This document shows positions 1 through 7,340 of a stretch of 20,671 nucleotides of DNA, piece after piece. Both the position numbers and the translations under genes were made by a program. Under the pieces are notes generated by a model. The model was not told where the DNA came from. It did not search any database and worked only from the letters and a program-made list of their open reading frames with translations. Source of the DNA: DAOUAJ01 sp034433615 (GTDB lineage: Bacteria > Chloroflexota > Anaerolineae > DUEN01); the NCBI GenBank assembly GCA_034433615.1, contig DAOUAJ010000227.1, positions 1 to 20,671 on the forward strand, in the 5' to 3' direction. How positions within the stretch are numbered: position 1 is the first letter of the stretch; every line of letters begins with the position of its first letter.

Positions 1-1
1 G

Positions 2-145
2 ACGGTGGCCGTCTTATCGCCAGGCGCACTGGTGGGGGCGTACTACCGTGGAGAGTCAGTGCTGGATCGAATGGAGGGGGCAGAGCTGATCCTCTCTCCT
101 GGGCGACTGCGGCCGCGAATCTGGCTGCCGACGATCATGCACTAG
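2..145 (+). CDS. 3' end of an unidentified gene (partial)
   Basis: A reading frame enters from the left edge and stops with TAG at 143-145. The 47 visible residues have mostly G or C at third codon positions, as in the clear genes of this window, and end in IWLPTIMH. I do not recognise a family from this fragment. A second forward frame stays open to the TGA at 211-213, so a frameshift or a different true frame cannot be excluded. Confidence is low because only the tail is visible. Confidence 0.3.
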   Translation, partial: TVAVLSPGALVGAYYRGESVLDRMEGAELILSPGRLRPRIWLPTIMH

Positions 146-227
146 CACTCTCTTATGGTTCGCTGAACGATTTGTTGGCGGCCAACGCCGCCTACCTGCC
201 GCAGTTCAAGGCCTGACTATAAGGACT

Positions 228-265
228 CGGGTGAGCGGCATTTTACCGTAAGTGCCGGTCACCTG
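228..265. repeat. imperfect palindromic repeat, copy 1 (AGGTGACCGGC core)
   Basis: The arms CGGGTGAGCGGCATTTT (228-244) and AAGTGCCGGTCACCTG (250-265) form an imperfect inverted repeat around a short loop. The right arm holds GCCGGTCACCT, the exact reverse complement of AGGTGACCGGC at 3562-3572, and the same 11-mer as 4965-4975. It lies between the upstream gene tail and the phosphodiesterase gene and could act as a transcript end for the former. Confidence 0.6.
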
Positions 266-298
266 AGCCTATCGCCCTCGATCGCTGGAGTAAGGGTC

Positions 299-1048
299 AT
301 GAAGAATCCTCACCCGGAACGGCCGCTCGTTTTCGCCCATCGCGGCGCCAAAGCAGTCGCGCCTGAAAACACTATCCCTGCCTTCCTCAAGGCCGCTGAG
401 CTGGGCGCGGACGGCGTCGAGTTGGACGTGCAGTTCTCGGCTGATGGCGCACTGGTCGTCATCCACAACCCGACATTGGAGCAGACAACCAATGGCCACG
501 GCCGGGTCACATCTCATACGCTGGAGGAGTTGAAGGAGCTGGATGCGGGGAGCTGGTTCGGCCCAGAGTTCGCCGGCACCCGTCTCTGCACTCTGGATGA
601 GGCGCTGGAAGCTATCGGCAGCCGCCTGCTGGTCAACATCGAGATGAAATCGTTCACGATGGGCAACGACGGCATGGCGGAACAGGTGGCCGAGGTCGTC
701 CGGCGGCGCGATCTGTACGATCAGGTGATCGTCTCGTCGTTTAATCCGTTCACCCTGCGACGCTTGAAGAAGGTCGAGCCGCGCATCGAGACCGGGCTGC
801 TGGTTGCGCCCGATCTGCCGATCTACCTCAGCCGGGCGTGGTTGCGCCCTTGGGCCAGGCCAGACGCGCTTCACCCCGAGCACGTGATGGTGGACGAGGC
901 CTACATGCGCCGGGCGCGCCGACAAGGCTATGCGGTGAACGTGTGGACCGTGAACGAGCCGGATGACATGCGGCGCATGATTGCACTGGGCGTGAACGCC
1001 ATCATCACCGATTACCCCGACCGGTTGCTAGGATTGCTAAGATCGTAG
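299..1048 (+). CDS. glycerophosphodiester phosphodiesterase (GDPD family)
   Basis: This cytoplasmic enzyme is expected to hydrolyse glycerophosphodiesters, products of phospholipid turnover, to glycerol-3-phosphate and an alcohol. The 249 residues form a single GDPD TIM barrel of usual bacterial length. Visible active-site elements are HRG (14-16), E23-N24, the GVELDV strand with E41 and D43 as likely metal ligands, H56 in IHNPTL, and E115/K117 in NIEMKS. The C-terminal VNVWTVNEPDDM segment with the closing ITDYPD is also typical. There is no signal peptide, so it resembles UgpQ more than periplasmic GlpQ. The ATG at 299 is preceded by GGAG at 287-290. It stands alone on the plus strand and converges on the malic enzyme gene. 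Substrate preference cannot be read from sequence. Confidence 0.93.
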   Translation: MKNPHPERPLVFAHRGAKAVAPENTIPAFLKAAELGADGVELDVQFSADGALVVIHNPTLEQTTNGHGRVTSHTLEELKELDAGSWFGPEFAGTRLCTLDEALEAIGSRLLVNIEMKSFTMGNDGMAEQVAEVVRRRDLYDQVIVSSFNPFTLRRLKKVEPRIETGLLVAPDLPIYLSRAWLRPWARPDALHPEHVMVDEAYMRRARRQGYAVNVWTVNEPDDMRRMIALGVNAIITDYPDRLLGLLRS

Positions 1049-1099
1049 CCCTTCAGAGGATTTGGACAAGTGGAACGCAGAATGGAGTACAAGATGCAA

Positions 1100-1151
1100 G
1101 ATGCAGGATCAGGATACAGGAACTTGCATCCTGCATCCTGTATCCTGCATC
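1100..1151. repeat. iterated inverted repeat between convergent genes, possible bidirectional terminator
   Basis: The unit GATGCAGGAT (1100-1109) and the related CAGGATACAGG (1110-1120) face CCTGTATCCTG (1137-1147), an exact 11-bp stem with a 16-nt loop. ATCCTGCATC also occurs at 1128-1137 and 1142-1151, and each can pair with 1100-1109. It sits just after the phosphodiesterase stop and just after the malic enzyme stop on the other strand, so either transcript could end here. There is no T-run on the plus side, so Rho-independent action is uncertain. Confidence 0.6.
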
Positions 1152-1157
1152 CAGCGG

Positions 1158-3425
1158 TTAGCGGTGCCCGTTAGCTTGCAGCTCCCTCTGTTGTGCGTCC
1201 ACCACAGCCATGGCGGCGATGCGGACGATGTTCTTCACATCGTCACCGGTTTGCAGGACGTGTACCGGCTTGCCCACCCCCATCAAGATGGGGCCGATGG
1301 TCTCGGCACCACCCAACCGTTGCAACAGCTTGTAAGCGACGTTGGCAGCCTCCAGGTTCGGGAAGACCAGCACATTGGCGTCGCACACCTGGCTGAAGGG
1401 GTAGCGTTCCTGGACGATCTCCGGCACCACGGCTGTATCTGCTTGCATCTCCCCATCCACGCATAGGTCGGGCCGACGCTCGCGCACGATCTCCACGGCC
1501 TGCCTGACCTTTTCGGCGAACGGATGGCGGGTGGAACCGAAGTTGGAGAAGGAGAGCATGGCGATACGCGGCTCGATGTCCAGCCCTTGCGCCAGATCCG
1601 CCGCCAAGATGGCAATCTCCGCCAGGTCTTCCGCGGTGGGGTCAATGTTAACGGTGGCGTCGGTGAAGAAGAAGACGCGATCGCGCACGATCATGATGTA
1701 TAGCCCTGCCACGCGGCGGACCCCTTCGCGGGTGTGAACGATTTGCAGCGCCGGCCGTAGTACCTCAGGATAGCTATAGGTCAGGCCGGAGATGAAAGCG
1801 TCGGCATCTCCCTGCTGCACCATCATGGCGCCAAAGTAGTTGGGCTGGCGGATCAATTGGGTAGCCAGCTCTCGGGTGACCCCTTTTCGCTGGCGCATCT
1901 CGTAGAGCGCCTCGGCATAACGGTGATCATACTCGCTGGTGCCAGGGGTGACTACCCAGGGCATGTATTTCAGCCCTAACTCCTGCAGCCGCGCCAGGAT
2001 GATCTCCGGCCGGCCCAGCAGGATGACCTCGCCGATCCCCTCTTCTTCGATCTGGGCGGCCGCACGCAGGATCTTCCGCTCCTCGCCCTCAGCAAAGACG
2101 ATACGCTTGGGGGCCACCTTTGCCTTATTAATCAGCCGGCGCATTAACTCCCAGCCTTTACCCAGGCGCGCTTCCAGTTTCTCGCGATAGGATTCCAGGT
2201 CAATCTGAATGCGGGAGACCCCCGTCTCCATGGCCGCTTTAGCTACAGCCGGCGCGACCCGTAGCAGCACCCGTGGATCGAGGGGCTTAGGGATGATGTA
2301 ATCGGGGCCAAAACGCAGCGCGGTCAGGCCATAAGCGTTCAATACCGAGTCAGGCACGTCCTCACGGGTCAGCGCTGCCAGTGCCTGCGCAGCCGCCACT
2401 TTCATTTCATCATTGATGGCACGAGCGCGCACGTCCAGGGCTCCCCGGAAGATGAACGGGAATCCCAGGACGTTGTTCACCTGGTTGGGATAGTCACTGC
2501 GGCCGGTGGCCACGATAGCATCTGGCCGCGCCTCGCGCGCGACCTCGTAGCGGATCTCGGGGTCAGGATTGGCCAGGGCGAAGATGATCGGGTTGGGCGC
2601 CATGACCTGGATCATCTCGCCGGTCAGCACGTCACCCACGGAGAGGCCCAGGAACATGTCCGCGCCGACCAGAGCCTCCGCCAGCGTGCGCGCTTCTGTG
2701 TCTACAGCAAAACGTGCCTTGTACTCGTTCATATTCTCCCGGCGCCCGATGTAGATAACCCCGCGTGAGTCCAGCATCGTAATGTGCTCACGCTTCACGC
2801 CCAGCCGCACGTAAAACTCAGCGCAGGCGATGGCTGCAGCACCAGCGCCGTTAATAACGAGCTTTAAGTCCTCCAGCTTTCGGCCGGTCAATTCACAGGC
2901 ATTCAGCAGGGCTGCGCCGGAGATAATGGCCGTGCCGTGTTGATCGTCGTGAAACACGGGAATATCCAGGCGCTCCCTCAGGGTTTGCTCGATGTAAAAA
3001 CACTCCGGCGCTTTAATGTCTTCCAGATTGATGCCGCCAAAGGTAGGAGCCAATGCCTCAACCACACGAATGACGAAGTCAGGGTCTTTCGCGTCCAGCT
3101 CGATATCGAATACGTCAATGTCGGCGAATCGCTTGAACAGGACACCCTTGCCTTCCATGACAGGCTTGGAGGCCAACGGCCCTCGATTGCCCAGCCCCAG
3201 AATAGCGGTGCCGTTGGAGACGACAGCCACCAGATTTCCCTTCGCCGTGTACTCATACGCCAGGTCAGGATCCCTCGCGATCTCCAGCACCGGGGTGGCT
3301 ACGCCAGGGGTATAAGCCAGTGATAGGTCCCGCTGCGTCAGGGTCGGTTTGGTTGGCACAACCTCGATCTTCCCTTTGCGTCCTTCACTGTGGTAAGCTA
3401 ATGCTTCCTCTCTCGTAATGCGCAT
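1158..3425 (-). CDS. maeB: NADP-dependent malic enzyme with C-terminal phosphotransacetylase-like domain
   Basis: The enzyme oxidatively decarboxylates malate to pyruvate and yields NADPH, linking the TCA cycle to pyruvate and biosynthesis. The 755 residues match the large MaeB type. The N-terminal catalytic domain (about 1-400) shows YTPGVA (38-43), the lysine region EGKGVLFKRF (91-100), INLEDIKAPECF (132-143), HDDQHGTA (159-166) and the dinucleotide motif INGAGAAA (191-198). The C-terminal domain (about 425-750) resembles phosphotransacetylase, with RIVFAEGEERKILRAA at its start and NLEAANVAYKLLQRLGG near the end. In known MaeB proteins that domain is regulatory, responding to acetyl-CoA. 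The ATG follows AGGAG and GAGG on the minus strand, and a near-consensus promoter lies at 3481-3509. The gene appears monocistronic. Confidence 0.95.
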   Translation of the reverse strand: MRITREEALAYHSEGRKGKIEVVPTKPTLTQRDLSLAYTPGVATPVLEIARDPDLAYEYTAKGNLVAVVSNGTAILGLGNRGPLASKPVMEGKGVLFKRFADIDVFDIELDAKDPDFVIRVVEALAPTFGGINLEDIKAPECFYIEQTLRERLDIPVFHDDQHGTAIISGAALLNACELTGRKLEDLKLVINGAGAAAIACAEFYVRLGVKREHITMLDSRGVIYIGRRENMNEYKARFAVDTEARTLAEALVGADMFLGLSVGDVLTGEMIQVMAPNPIIFALANPDPEIRYEVAREARPDAIVATGRSDYPNQVNNVLGFPFIFRGALDVRARAINDEMKVAAAQALAALTREDVPDSVLNAYGLTALRFGPDYIIPKPLDPRVLLRVAPAVAKAAMETGVSRIQIDLESYREKLEARLGKGWELMRRLINKAKVAPKRIVFAEGEERKILRAAAQIEEEGIGEVILLGRPEIILARLQELGLKYMPWVVTPGTSEYDHRYAEALYEMRQRKGVTRELATQLIRQPNYFGAMMVQQGDADAFISGLTYSYPEVLRPALQIVHTREGVRRVAGLYIMIVRDRVFFFTDATVNIDPTAEDLAEIAILAADLAQGLDIEPRIAMLSFSNFGSTRHPFAEKVRQAVEIVRERRPDLCVDGEMQADTAVVPEIVQERYPFSQVCDANVLVFPNLEAANVAYKLLQRLGGAETIGPILMGVGKPVHVLQTGDDVKNIVRIAAMAVVDAQQRELQANGHR

Positions 3426-3480
3426 CTTTCCTCACTCCTTTGCTGAAAGACTCCTATCCTTCCACTCGGCCATCCACCAC

Positions 3481-3509
3481 AGCATACCGCGAGGAATGAT
3501 CACTGTCAA
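3481..3509 (-). promoter_or_regulatory. sigma70-type promoter of the malic enzyme gene
   Basis: On the minus strand, a perfect TTGACA (3504-3509) is followed by a 17-bp spacer and TATGCT (3481-3486). The predicted start of transcription, near 3474, leaves a leader of about 50 nt before the ATG at 3425. Confidence 0.7.
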
Positions 3510-3538
3510 CGCGCTTTATCATCATTAGCGGTCAGCTA

Positions 3539-3585
3539 TCAGCCATCAGCCCAGTGATGATAGGTGACCGGCTGCTGATGGCTGA
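3539..3585. repeat. 12-bp inverted repeat enclosing the AGGTGACCGGC core
   Basis: TCAGCCATCAGC (3539-3550) and GCTGATGGCTGA (3574-3585) are perfect reverse complements. Similar but imperfect arms extend outward on both sides (ATTAGCGGTCAGC to the left, ACGCTAATCGCTGAC to the right). The loop contains AGGTGACCGGC (3562-3572), the same 11-mer as in the repeats at 228-265 and 4941-4977. It lies downstream of the MFS gene on the minus strand and upstream of the malic enzyme promoter, so it may end the MFS transcript. Confidence 0.65.
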
Positions 3586-3621
3586 ACGCTAATCGCTGAC
3601 TGCTATTTTCAGGGCCACATC

Positions 3622-4911
3622 TTATTCGGTCCGCGCGGCCCAGGTGCGCGGCTCGTCCAGCCATCCCGAAGCGATCAGACCCACCAGGCAGATGGCGGCC
3701 GTGGCAACGAGCAGGACGGAGTACGAGGAGACTTGCAAAACCCACCCGCCCAGGAACGGTGCTATCAGCACCAGGCTACTCAGCGTGTTAGCCAGGCCCA
3801 CGTAGACCGGCCGGTCGGCCGCAGGCGCGATCTCCAGAATGTAGTTCATGAACCCGGCCATATTCGCGTTGACCAGCGCCCCCAGCACGACAAAGATCAG
3901 CGCGTACAGATACAGCAGCAAGCCAACCGACAGTGACAAATGCAGCCAGGAGATACTTAACGCCAGCAATGGCGCGCCGACCGCCATCCAGGCCGTGAGA
4001 CGGATGACTGCCCGCGTCCCCTTGTGCTCGCTGATGTAGCCCATCACCAGGCCAGAGAGGATCCCGCCGATCACCTGCGCGGAGAGGAACACTCCGACTA
4101 CCCCCTGATCAAAGTGCAATACATCCAACGCGTAAATCACGTAGAACGGGACGGCCATATTGCTCCACGCCACCAGCAGTCGCACGATAATCACCAGCCG
4201 AAAAGCGTGATCAGTCCGCATCACAGCGGTGAGCCGGGATAGAAAGGCCGACCAGGGCTGGCGATCCTGTGGCACCTCTTCGGGCTGTTCTCTCAGTTGT
4301 ATGAACGAGAGGAGGGAGAGGAAGAAGAAGCCGCTGGCGATGGCGAAGAGTAAGGCGTAGTTGGCTGGAAAGCCGGGCCCATTCGGTCCTAGAATTTGAC
4401 GCACTGCCAATCCCACACCGACGCCCGCCACCCCTGTGCCCATTTGAGCGATGCCAATCAGCCGGCCGCGTCGCTCCGGCGGTAGGCTCTTACTGAACAC
4501 ATCGAACCAGGGAACGCTGGCCAGCCCGTCACATGCAATGAAAGCAGTGAGGACCAGGAAGAACAGGATCAACGTCAGGTTAGGGTGAGGCAACGCCAGC
4601 CACCAGATGGCCAGCGCGAGCAGAGGATAAGTCGTTCGCCCCACCAGGGCCGGGATGACGATGTAAGGCTTCTTCAGTAGTTTGCCGGCAACGTAGTTAG
4701 CAGCTAACAACTGCGGTAATAGCCATCCTCCGCTTTGCAGCGTGGTCACCAGGCCGATCAAGGGTGTGGAGTCCGTCAGTTGCCGTACCAGTGAGGGTAT
4801 CACCGTGGTCTGGCTGACGAAACTCATCGCTACACCGAAGAAGAAGTAATCGCCCAACAGCGCGGCGAAATTCCGACGATAATGGGGGGGGAGATTGGAA
4901 TTGGGGGACAT
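3622..4911 (-). CDS. MFS transporter, about 12 membrane segments
   Basis: The 429-residue protein alternates long hydrophobic segments with short charged loops, giving about twelve membrane helices in two halves joined by a hydrophilic loop near residues 210-225 (EQPEEVPQDRQPW). The family uses ion gradients or substrate gradients to move small molecules across the inner membrane; the substrate cannot be predicted. An MFS loop motif is recognisable after the fourth or fifth helix (PERRGRLIGIAQMGTG). The ATG is preceded on the minus strand by AAGAGAG. The codons for residues 7-9 contain eight consecutive C (4884-4891 on the plus strand as G), a potential slippage site. It follows the lipoprotein gene on the same strand, with a palindromic repeat between them, and no separate promoter is obvious. 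Confidence 0.85.
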   Translation of the reverse strand: MSPNSNLPPHYRRNFAALLGDYFFFGVAMSFVSQTTVIPSLVRQLTDSTPLIGLVTTLQSGGWLLPQLLAANYVAGKLLKKPYIVIPALVGRTTYPLLALAIWWLALPHPNLTLILFFLVLTAFIACDGLASVPWFDVFSKSLPPERRGRLIGIAQMGTGVAGVGVGLAVRQILGPNGPGFPANYALLFAIASGFFFLSLLSFIQLREQPEEVPQDRQPWSAFLSRLTAVMRTDHAFRLVIIVRLLVAWSNMAVPFYVIYALDVLHFDQGVVGVFLSAQVIGGILSGLVMGYISEHKGTRAVIRLTAWMAVGAPLLALSISWLHLSLSVGLLLYLYALIFVVLGALVNANMAGFMNYILEIAPAADRPVYVGLANTLSSLVLIAPFLGGWVLQVSSYSVLLVATAAICLVGLIASGWLDEPRTWAARTE

Positions 4912-4940
4912 GAGCTCTCTTGGTTACCCGGGTGACCGAT

Positions 4941-4977
4941 CCAGGTGACCGACACTTTGGAAATGCCGGTCACCTGG
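4941..4977. repeat. palindromic repeat, copy 2 (AGGTGACCGGC core)
   Basis: CCAGGTGACCGACACTTT (4941-4958) and AAATGCCGGTCACCTGG (4961-4977) form a near-perfect inverted repeat with a 2-nt centre. The outer 11 bp pair perfectly. GGTGACCG is repeated once more just to the left (4931-4938). It lies between the lipoprotein stop and the MFS start, so it can form a stable hairpin in that minus-strand transcript and may attenuate MFS expression or mark a transcript end. Confidence 0.65.
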
Positions 4978-4991
4978 ACCACCTGGGCAAT

Positions 4992-5663
4992 CTATGGGCG
5001 CACCACGATGGTCATCTCGCCTTCACCGATCTGGATATCTAGTACATACCAGCCGGCTGTGTATTGCTCTAAGAGCTGTGCGGCCACGCCAGGAAGGAGG
5101 CGAGTCATCAGGTTATTAGGCTGCAATTGTTCGAACCTTACCTGCACTTTCCCGTCCTCGGCCCACACGCTGACGGTAGCTTGCAGATTATTGATACTGA
5201 GGAAGCCATAGCGCAGCAGCTCGGCTGAGGCGATGATCTGACCGTTGGTGAACTGTATGGATGGGTTCTTCACTTCCGCCTCGCCGAAACTGCCACTACT
5301 GAGCGTCTCATTAATCATGTCCTCGGTGATTACCCATACGAGGCGGTCAGGCGTCGGCGTGGCAGTTGGCACTGGCGCGGCAGCCTCAGCCTCTTTGGCC
5401 GCTGGCGTCGTGGTCAGCGTAGGTGTCGGGCTGGGGGTTGCCGTGGGGGTCAACGTCGGCGTCGGCGAAGCCGTCGGCGTCGGCGTGGCCGTCGGCGGCA
5501 GGGGGGTGGGCGTGCTGACCATCGCCACTGGCAGCCCGGTCGGCGAACAGGCGACAAGCAGGAACACCAGCGCGATCAGCCACCCCCACCGCGTGGACAG
5601 TCTGCCTCTAACCCCATCCCCTACCCGTCGTTTCTCTTGTTGATTTGCTCTCGTTTCTGACAT
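4992..5663 (-). CDS. lipoprotein with Thr/Pro-rich linker and a C-terminal globular domain
   Basis: Starting at the ATG at 5663, the protein has 223 residues. An Arg-rich start (KRR, then R18-R25) precedes a hydrophobic stretch (about 28-38) and a lipobox LLVACS, with Cys39 as the lipidation site. Residues 51-105 are a low-complexity linker of Thr, Pro, Ala and Ser. Residues 107-223 form a compact domain (ITEDMINETL, then alternating strands to MTIVVRP) that resembles the DUF2993/LmeA kind of small lipid-binding domain; this match is by eye only. The protein is probably anchored to the outer face of the membrane. The start was chosen because GAGGT stands a few bases before the ATG, whereas an upstream TTG frame extension has no ribosome site. 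Function is unknown. Confidence 0.8.
   Translation of the reverse strand: MSETRANQQEKRRVGDGVRGRLSTRWGWLIALVFLLVACSPTGLPVAMVSTPTPLPPTATPTPTASPTPTLTPTATPSPTPTLTTTPAAKEAEAAAPVPTATPTPDRLVWVITEDMINETLSSGSFGEAEVKNPSIQFTNGQIIASAELLRYGFLSINNLQATVSVWAEDGKVQVRFEQLQPNNLMTRLLPGVAAQLLEQYTAGWYVLDIQIGEGEMTIVVRP
5349..5513 (-). repeat. low-complexity Thr/Pro codon repeat inside the lipoprotein gene
   Basis: This stretch encodes the linker at residues 51-105. On the plus strand it is dominated by short GTCGGCGT-type units, densest at about 5450-5505. Such short tandem units are prone to length change by replication slippage in multiples of three or six bases, which would alter linker length without breaking the frame. 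Confidence 0.7.
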
Positions 5664-5719
5664 CTTTACCTCGTTATTTGAAGGATTTCTCGCGCGCATC
5701 AACGGCGCGCTCGTCAGCC

Positions 5720-5749
5720 ATTATAATGCCTCCCCACCATATGCCACAA
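5720..5749 (-). promoter_or_regulatory. putative promoter of the lipoprotein gene
   Basis: The minus strand carries TTGTGG (5744-5749), an 18-bp spacer and a perfect TATAAT (5720-5725). The -10 lies in the symmetric sequence ATTATAAT, so the hexamer also occurs on the plus strand. The leader to the ATG at 5663 would be about 50 nt. Confidence 0.5.
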
Positions 5750-5779
5750 CCACTACATGGCGATGATCGGCAGGCTGAT

Positions 5780-6358
5780 TCACAACGCCAGCCTCTGCTC
5801 CAGCCCCAACAGACATCGCTTCATGTTCAGGCCACCACCGAAACCAGCCAATCGGCCATCACTCGCCAACACGCGGTGGCAGGGGACGACAATGGGCATC
5901 GGATTGGCGGCCAACGCCTGTCCCACCGCTCGCGCTGCCCGCGGCCGGCCGATGGCCTGGGCTACCCACTGGTAGGAGCGCGTCTCGCCGTACGGGATGC
6001 CCAGCGTGGCTTGCCATACGGATTGACGGAAAGGTGTGTGTCCTGACCAGTCCAGCGCGACGCGAAACGTCACGCGTTCACCAGCCGCGTAACGTTGCAA
6101 TTGCTCGACGATGCGGTCCGGTGCGTCTTCCGCTGGGGCCGGGTGGGCATCAGGAAACTGGGCCCATACAGCCTGTCGCACATCCTCCGCGGTAGGGCGC
6201 GGCAGGACGATCCCGGCCAGGCCGGCTCGAGAATAAACAACGCCCAACCACCCCAACGCGCTCTCGAAGACGACCACTCCCAGAGTGCGAGCCGATGAGG
6301 GAGGCATGCCCATTGTTGCCAGGTGGGACAACTGTGGCCCCACGGCATCAGTTACCAC
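5780..6358 (-). CDS. ogt: methylated-DNA--protein-cysteine S-methyltransferase (O6-alkylguanine repair)
   Basis: This suicide repair protein transfers alkyl groups from O6-alkylguanine or O4-alkylthymine in DNA to its own cysteine. The C-terminal half has the full family signature: TPFRQSVWQATLGIPYGETR leads into the helix-turn-helix with the arginine finger region GRPRAARAVGQALAANP, then PIVVPCHRV with acceptor Cys160, and finally GRLAGFGGGLNMKRCLLGLE. The N-terminal part (about 1-85) is the variable alpha/beta domain. The frame is open far upstream, but a GTG at 6358 follows AAAGGAG with an 8-nt gap and gives 192 residues, the usual length, so I chose it; the ATG codons at 6313 and 6307 lack such a site. 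No separate promoter is evident in the 125 bp behind it, and it may be cotranscribed with the glycosyltransferase. Confidence 0.93.
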   Translation of the reverse strand: MVTDAVGPQLSHLATMGMPPSSARTLGVVVFESALGWLGVVYSRAGLAGIVLPRPTAEDVRQAVWAQFPDAHPAPAEDAPDRIVEQLQRYAAGERVTFRVALDWSGHTPFRQSVWQATLGIPYGETRSYQWVAQAIGRPRAARAVGQALAANPMPIVVPCHRVLASDGRLAGFGGGLNMKRCLLGLEQRLAL

Positions 6359-6483
6359 TGTTTCATCTCCTTTTGCTCGTAGGTGAGAAGTGTGGTCCCT
6401 TCCACCAGTCCATCCGGTGAGAGACGTCCCCGATGCACAGAACGTGGAAAGGGTAGTTATCCGGCGATCGGCAGGCGAGGGTG

Positions 6484-7236
6484 TTAGGCCGGGTCTCCGG
6501 GAGGGATGGCTCGTCTTCGGTGACGCGCGGCGGCCCGCCGCATCCGCCATATCCGCCATACTATGCGCAGGAAATCTAAAGTATCATGCAGGGGGTGAAA
6601 GTGGCTTTTCTCATCCCCATAGATCGTGCGGATGGGCACCCAGGCGATGGGGTAACCGGCGCCCACCGCGCGGACGATTACCTCTACCTCGTAGCTGAAG
6701 CGAGCGGGGTTTTGCGCCGCTTCCACTGCTTGCAACAACGCCAACAGGCGGCGGCTGTGCAACCGGTAACCGCTCTGGTTATCGGGCACATCTTGCCCCA
6801 GAGCCAATGCCAGCAGCCTGCGCCCTGTACGGTTAGCCCACCGACGCACCAGCGGCATCTCGGCGTAGGTGCGCTGACCGATGACGAGGTCGGCGCCAGT
6901 CCGAGTGTAAGCTTCCAGGAAGCGAGGCATCTCCTGAGGGTCGTGTTGACCGTCGGCATCCAGGGTAAAGGCCAGGTCAACGTCGTGGCGCACGGCCCAG
7001 GCGAAGCCGCTGCGCAGAGCCGCCCCCTTGCCGCGGTTGACGGGGTGGGCGATCACGGTTGCTCCCGCCAGCGCAGCAGCCGCGGCCGTCCCATCGGTGG
7101 AACCGTCGTCCACGACGACCACCGCGGCGGCGTGTTGGAGAGCTCCGTGCACGACATCTCCCACCCGCGCCACTTCGTTGTAAGCCGGGATTAAAGCGAC
7201 CACTTTGTGCCCGGCCGGGTCAGCTTTTATCTCCAC
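6484..7236 (-). CDS. family 2 glycosyltransferase, dolichyl-phosphate mannose synthase-like
   Basis: The protein is a GT-A fold glycosyltransferase likely to move a sugar from a nucleotide donor to a lipid phosphate or other acceptor at the cytoplasmic membrane face. With the GTG start it has 250 residues. VVALIPAYNE opens the domain, VVDDGSTDGT (about 41-50) binds the nucleotide, NRGKGAALRSGF follows, and FTLDADGQHDP (about 90-100) contains the metal-binding Asp motif. There are no C-terminal membrane helices, so it is the soluble short type; the tail is rich in Arg and Ala. Start choice: GGGAG stands 7 nt before the GTG at 7236. An ATG at 7263 is possible but has a weak ribosome site and would leave a leader of about a dozen bases. 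Extension to 7311 would run through the predicted promoter. Acceptor is unknown. Confidence 0.9.
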   Translation of the reverse strand: MEIKADPAGHKVVALIPAYNEVARVGDVVHGALQHAAAVVVVDDGSTDGTAAAAALAGATVIAHPVNRGKGAALRSGFAWAVRHDVDLAFTLDADGQHDPQEMPRFLEAYTRTGADLVIGQRTYAEMPLVRRWANRTGRRLLALALGQDVPDNQSGYRLHSRRLLALLQAVEAAQNPARFSYEVEVIVRAVGAGYPIAWVPIRTIYGDEKSHFHPLHDTLDFLRIVWRIWRMRRAAARHRRRAIPPGDPA

Positions 7237-7282
7237 GACCCCTCTCCCTGGCTGTACAGGCATGACCCCGCTACCGAGAGTG

Positions 7283-7311
7283 ATTCTAGCATGGGAGCGC
7301 GAGGTCGGCAA
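7283..7311 (-). promoter_or_regulatory. putative promoter of the glycosyltransferase gene
   Basis: On the minus strand TTGCCG (7306-7311), a 17-bp spacer and TAGAAT (7283-7288) form a good sigma70-type promoter. Its position excludes starts upstream of about 7276. It is divergent from the perR promoter, with about 33 bp between the two -35 elements. Confidence 0.55.
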
Positions 7312-7340
7312 ACTGCTCCCCGTCTGCGAAAGCTGCTTCA

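Noticed and set aside
146..213. The forward frame ending in NDLLAANAAYLPQFKA looks a little like the N-terminus of a beta-carbonic anhydrase.
   Set aside because: Only about 15 residues agree loosely, there is no start codon with a ribosome site in that frame, and it stops at once without any zinc-binding motif.
269..925. Long open frame on the minus strand opposite the phosphodiesterase gene.
   Set aside because: It is a shadow of a clear GDPD gene, with no recognisable domain and low-complexity composition. The same holds for other long opposite-strand frames over icd, sdhA and the chaperonin gene.
3426..4991. Repeats at 3539-3585 and 4941-4977 as parts of a CRISPR array.
   Set aside because: They are isolated palindromes more than a kilobase apart, without regularly spaced units or cas genes.
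6359..6483. Promoter for the alkyltransferase gene in the gap behind its GTG start.
   Set aside because: I found no hexamer pair with acceptable spacing on the minus strand.
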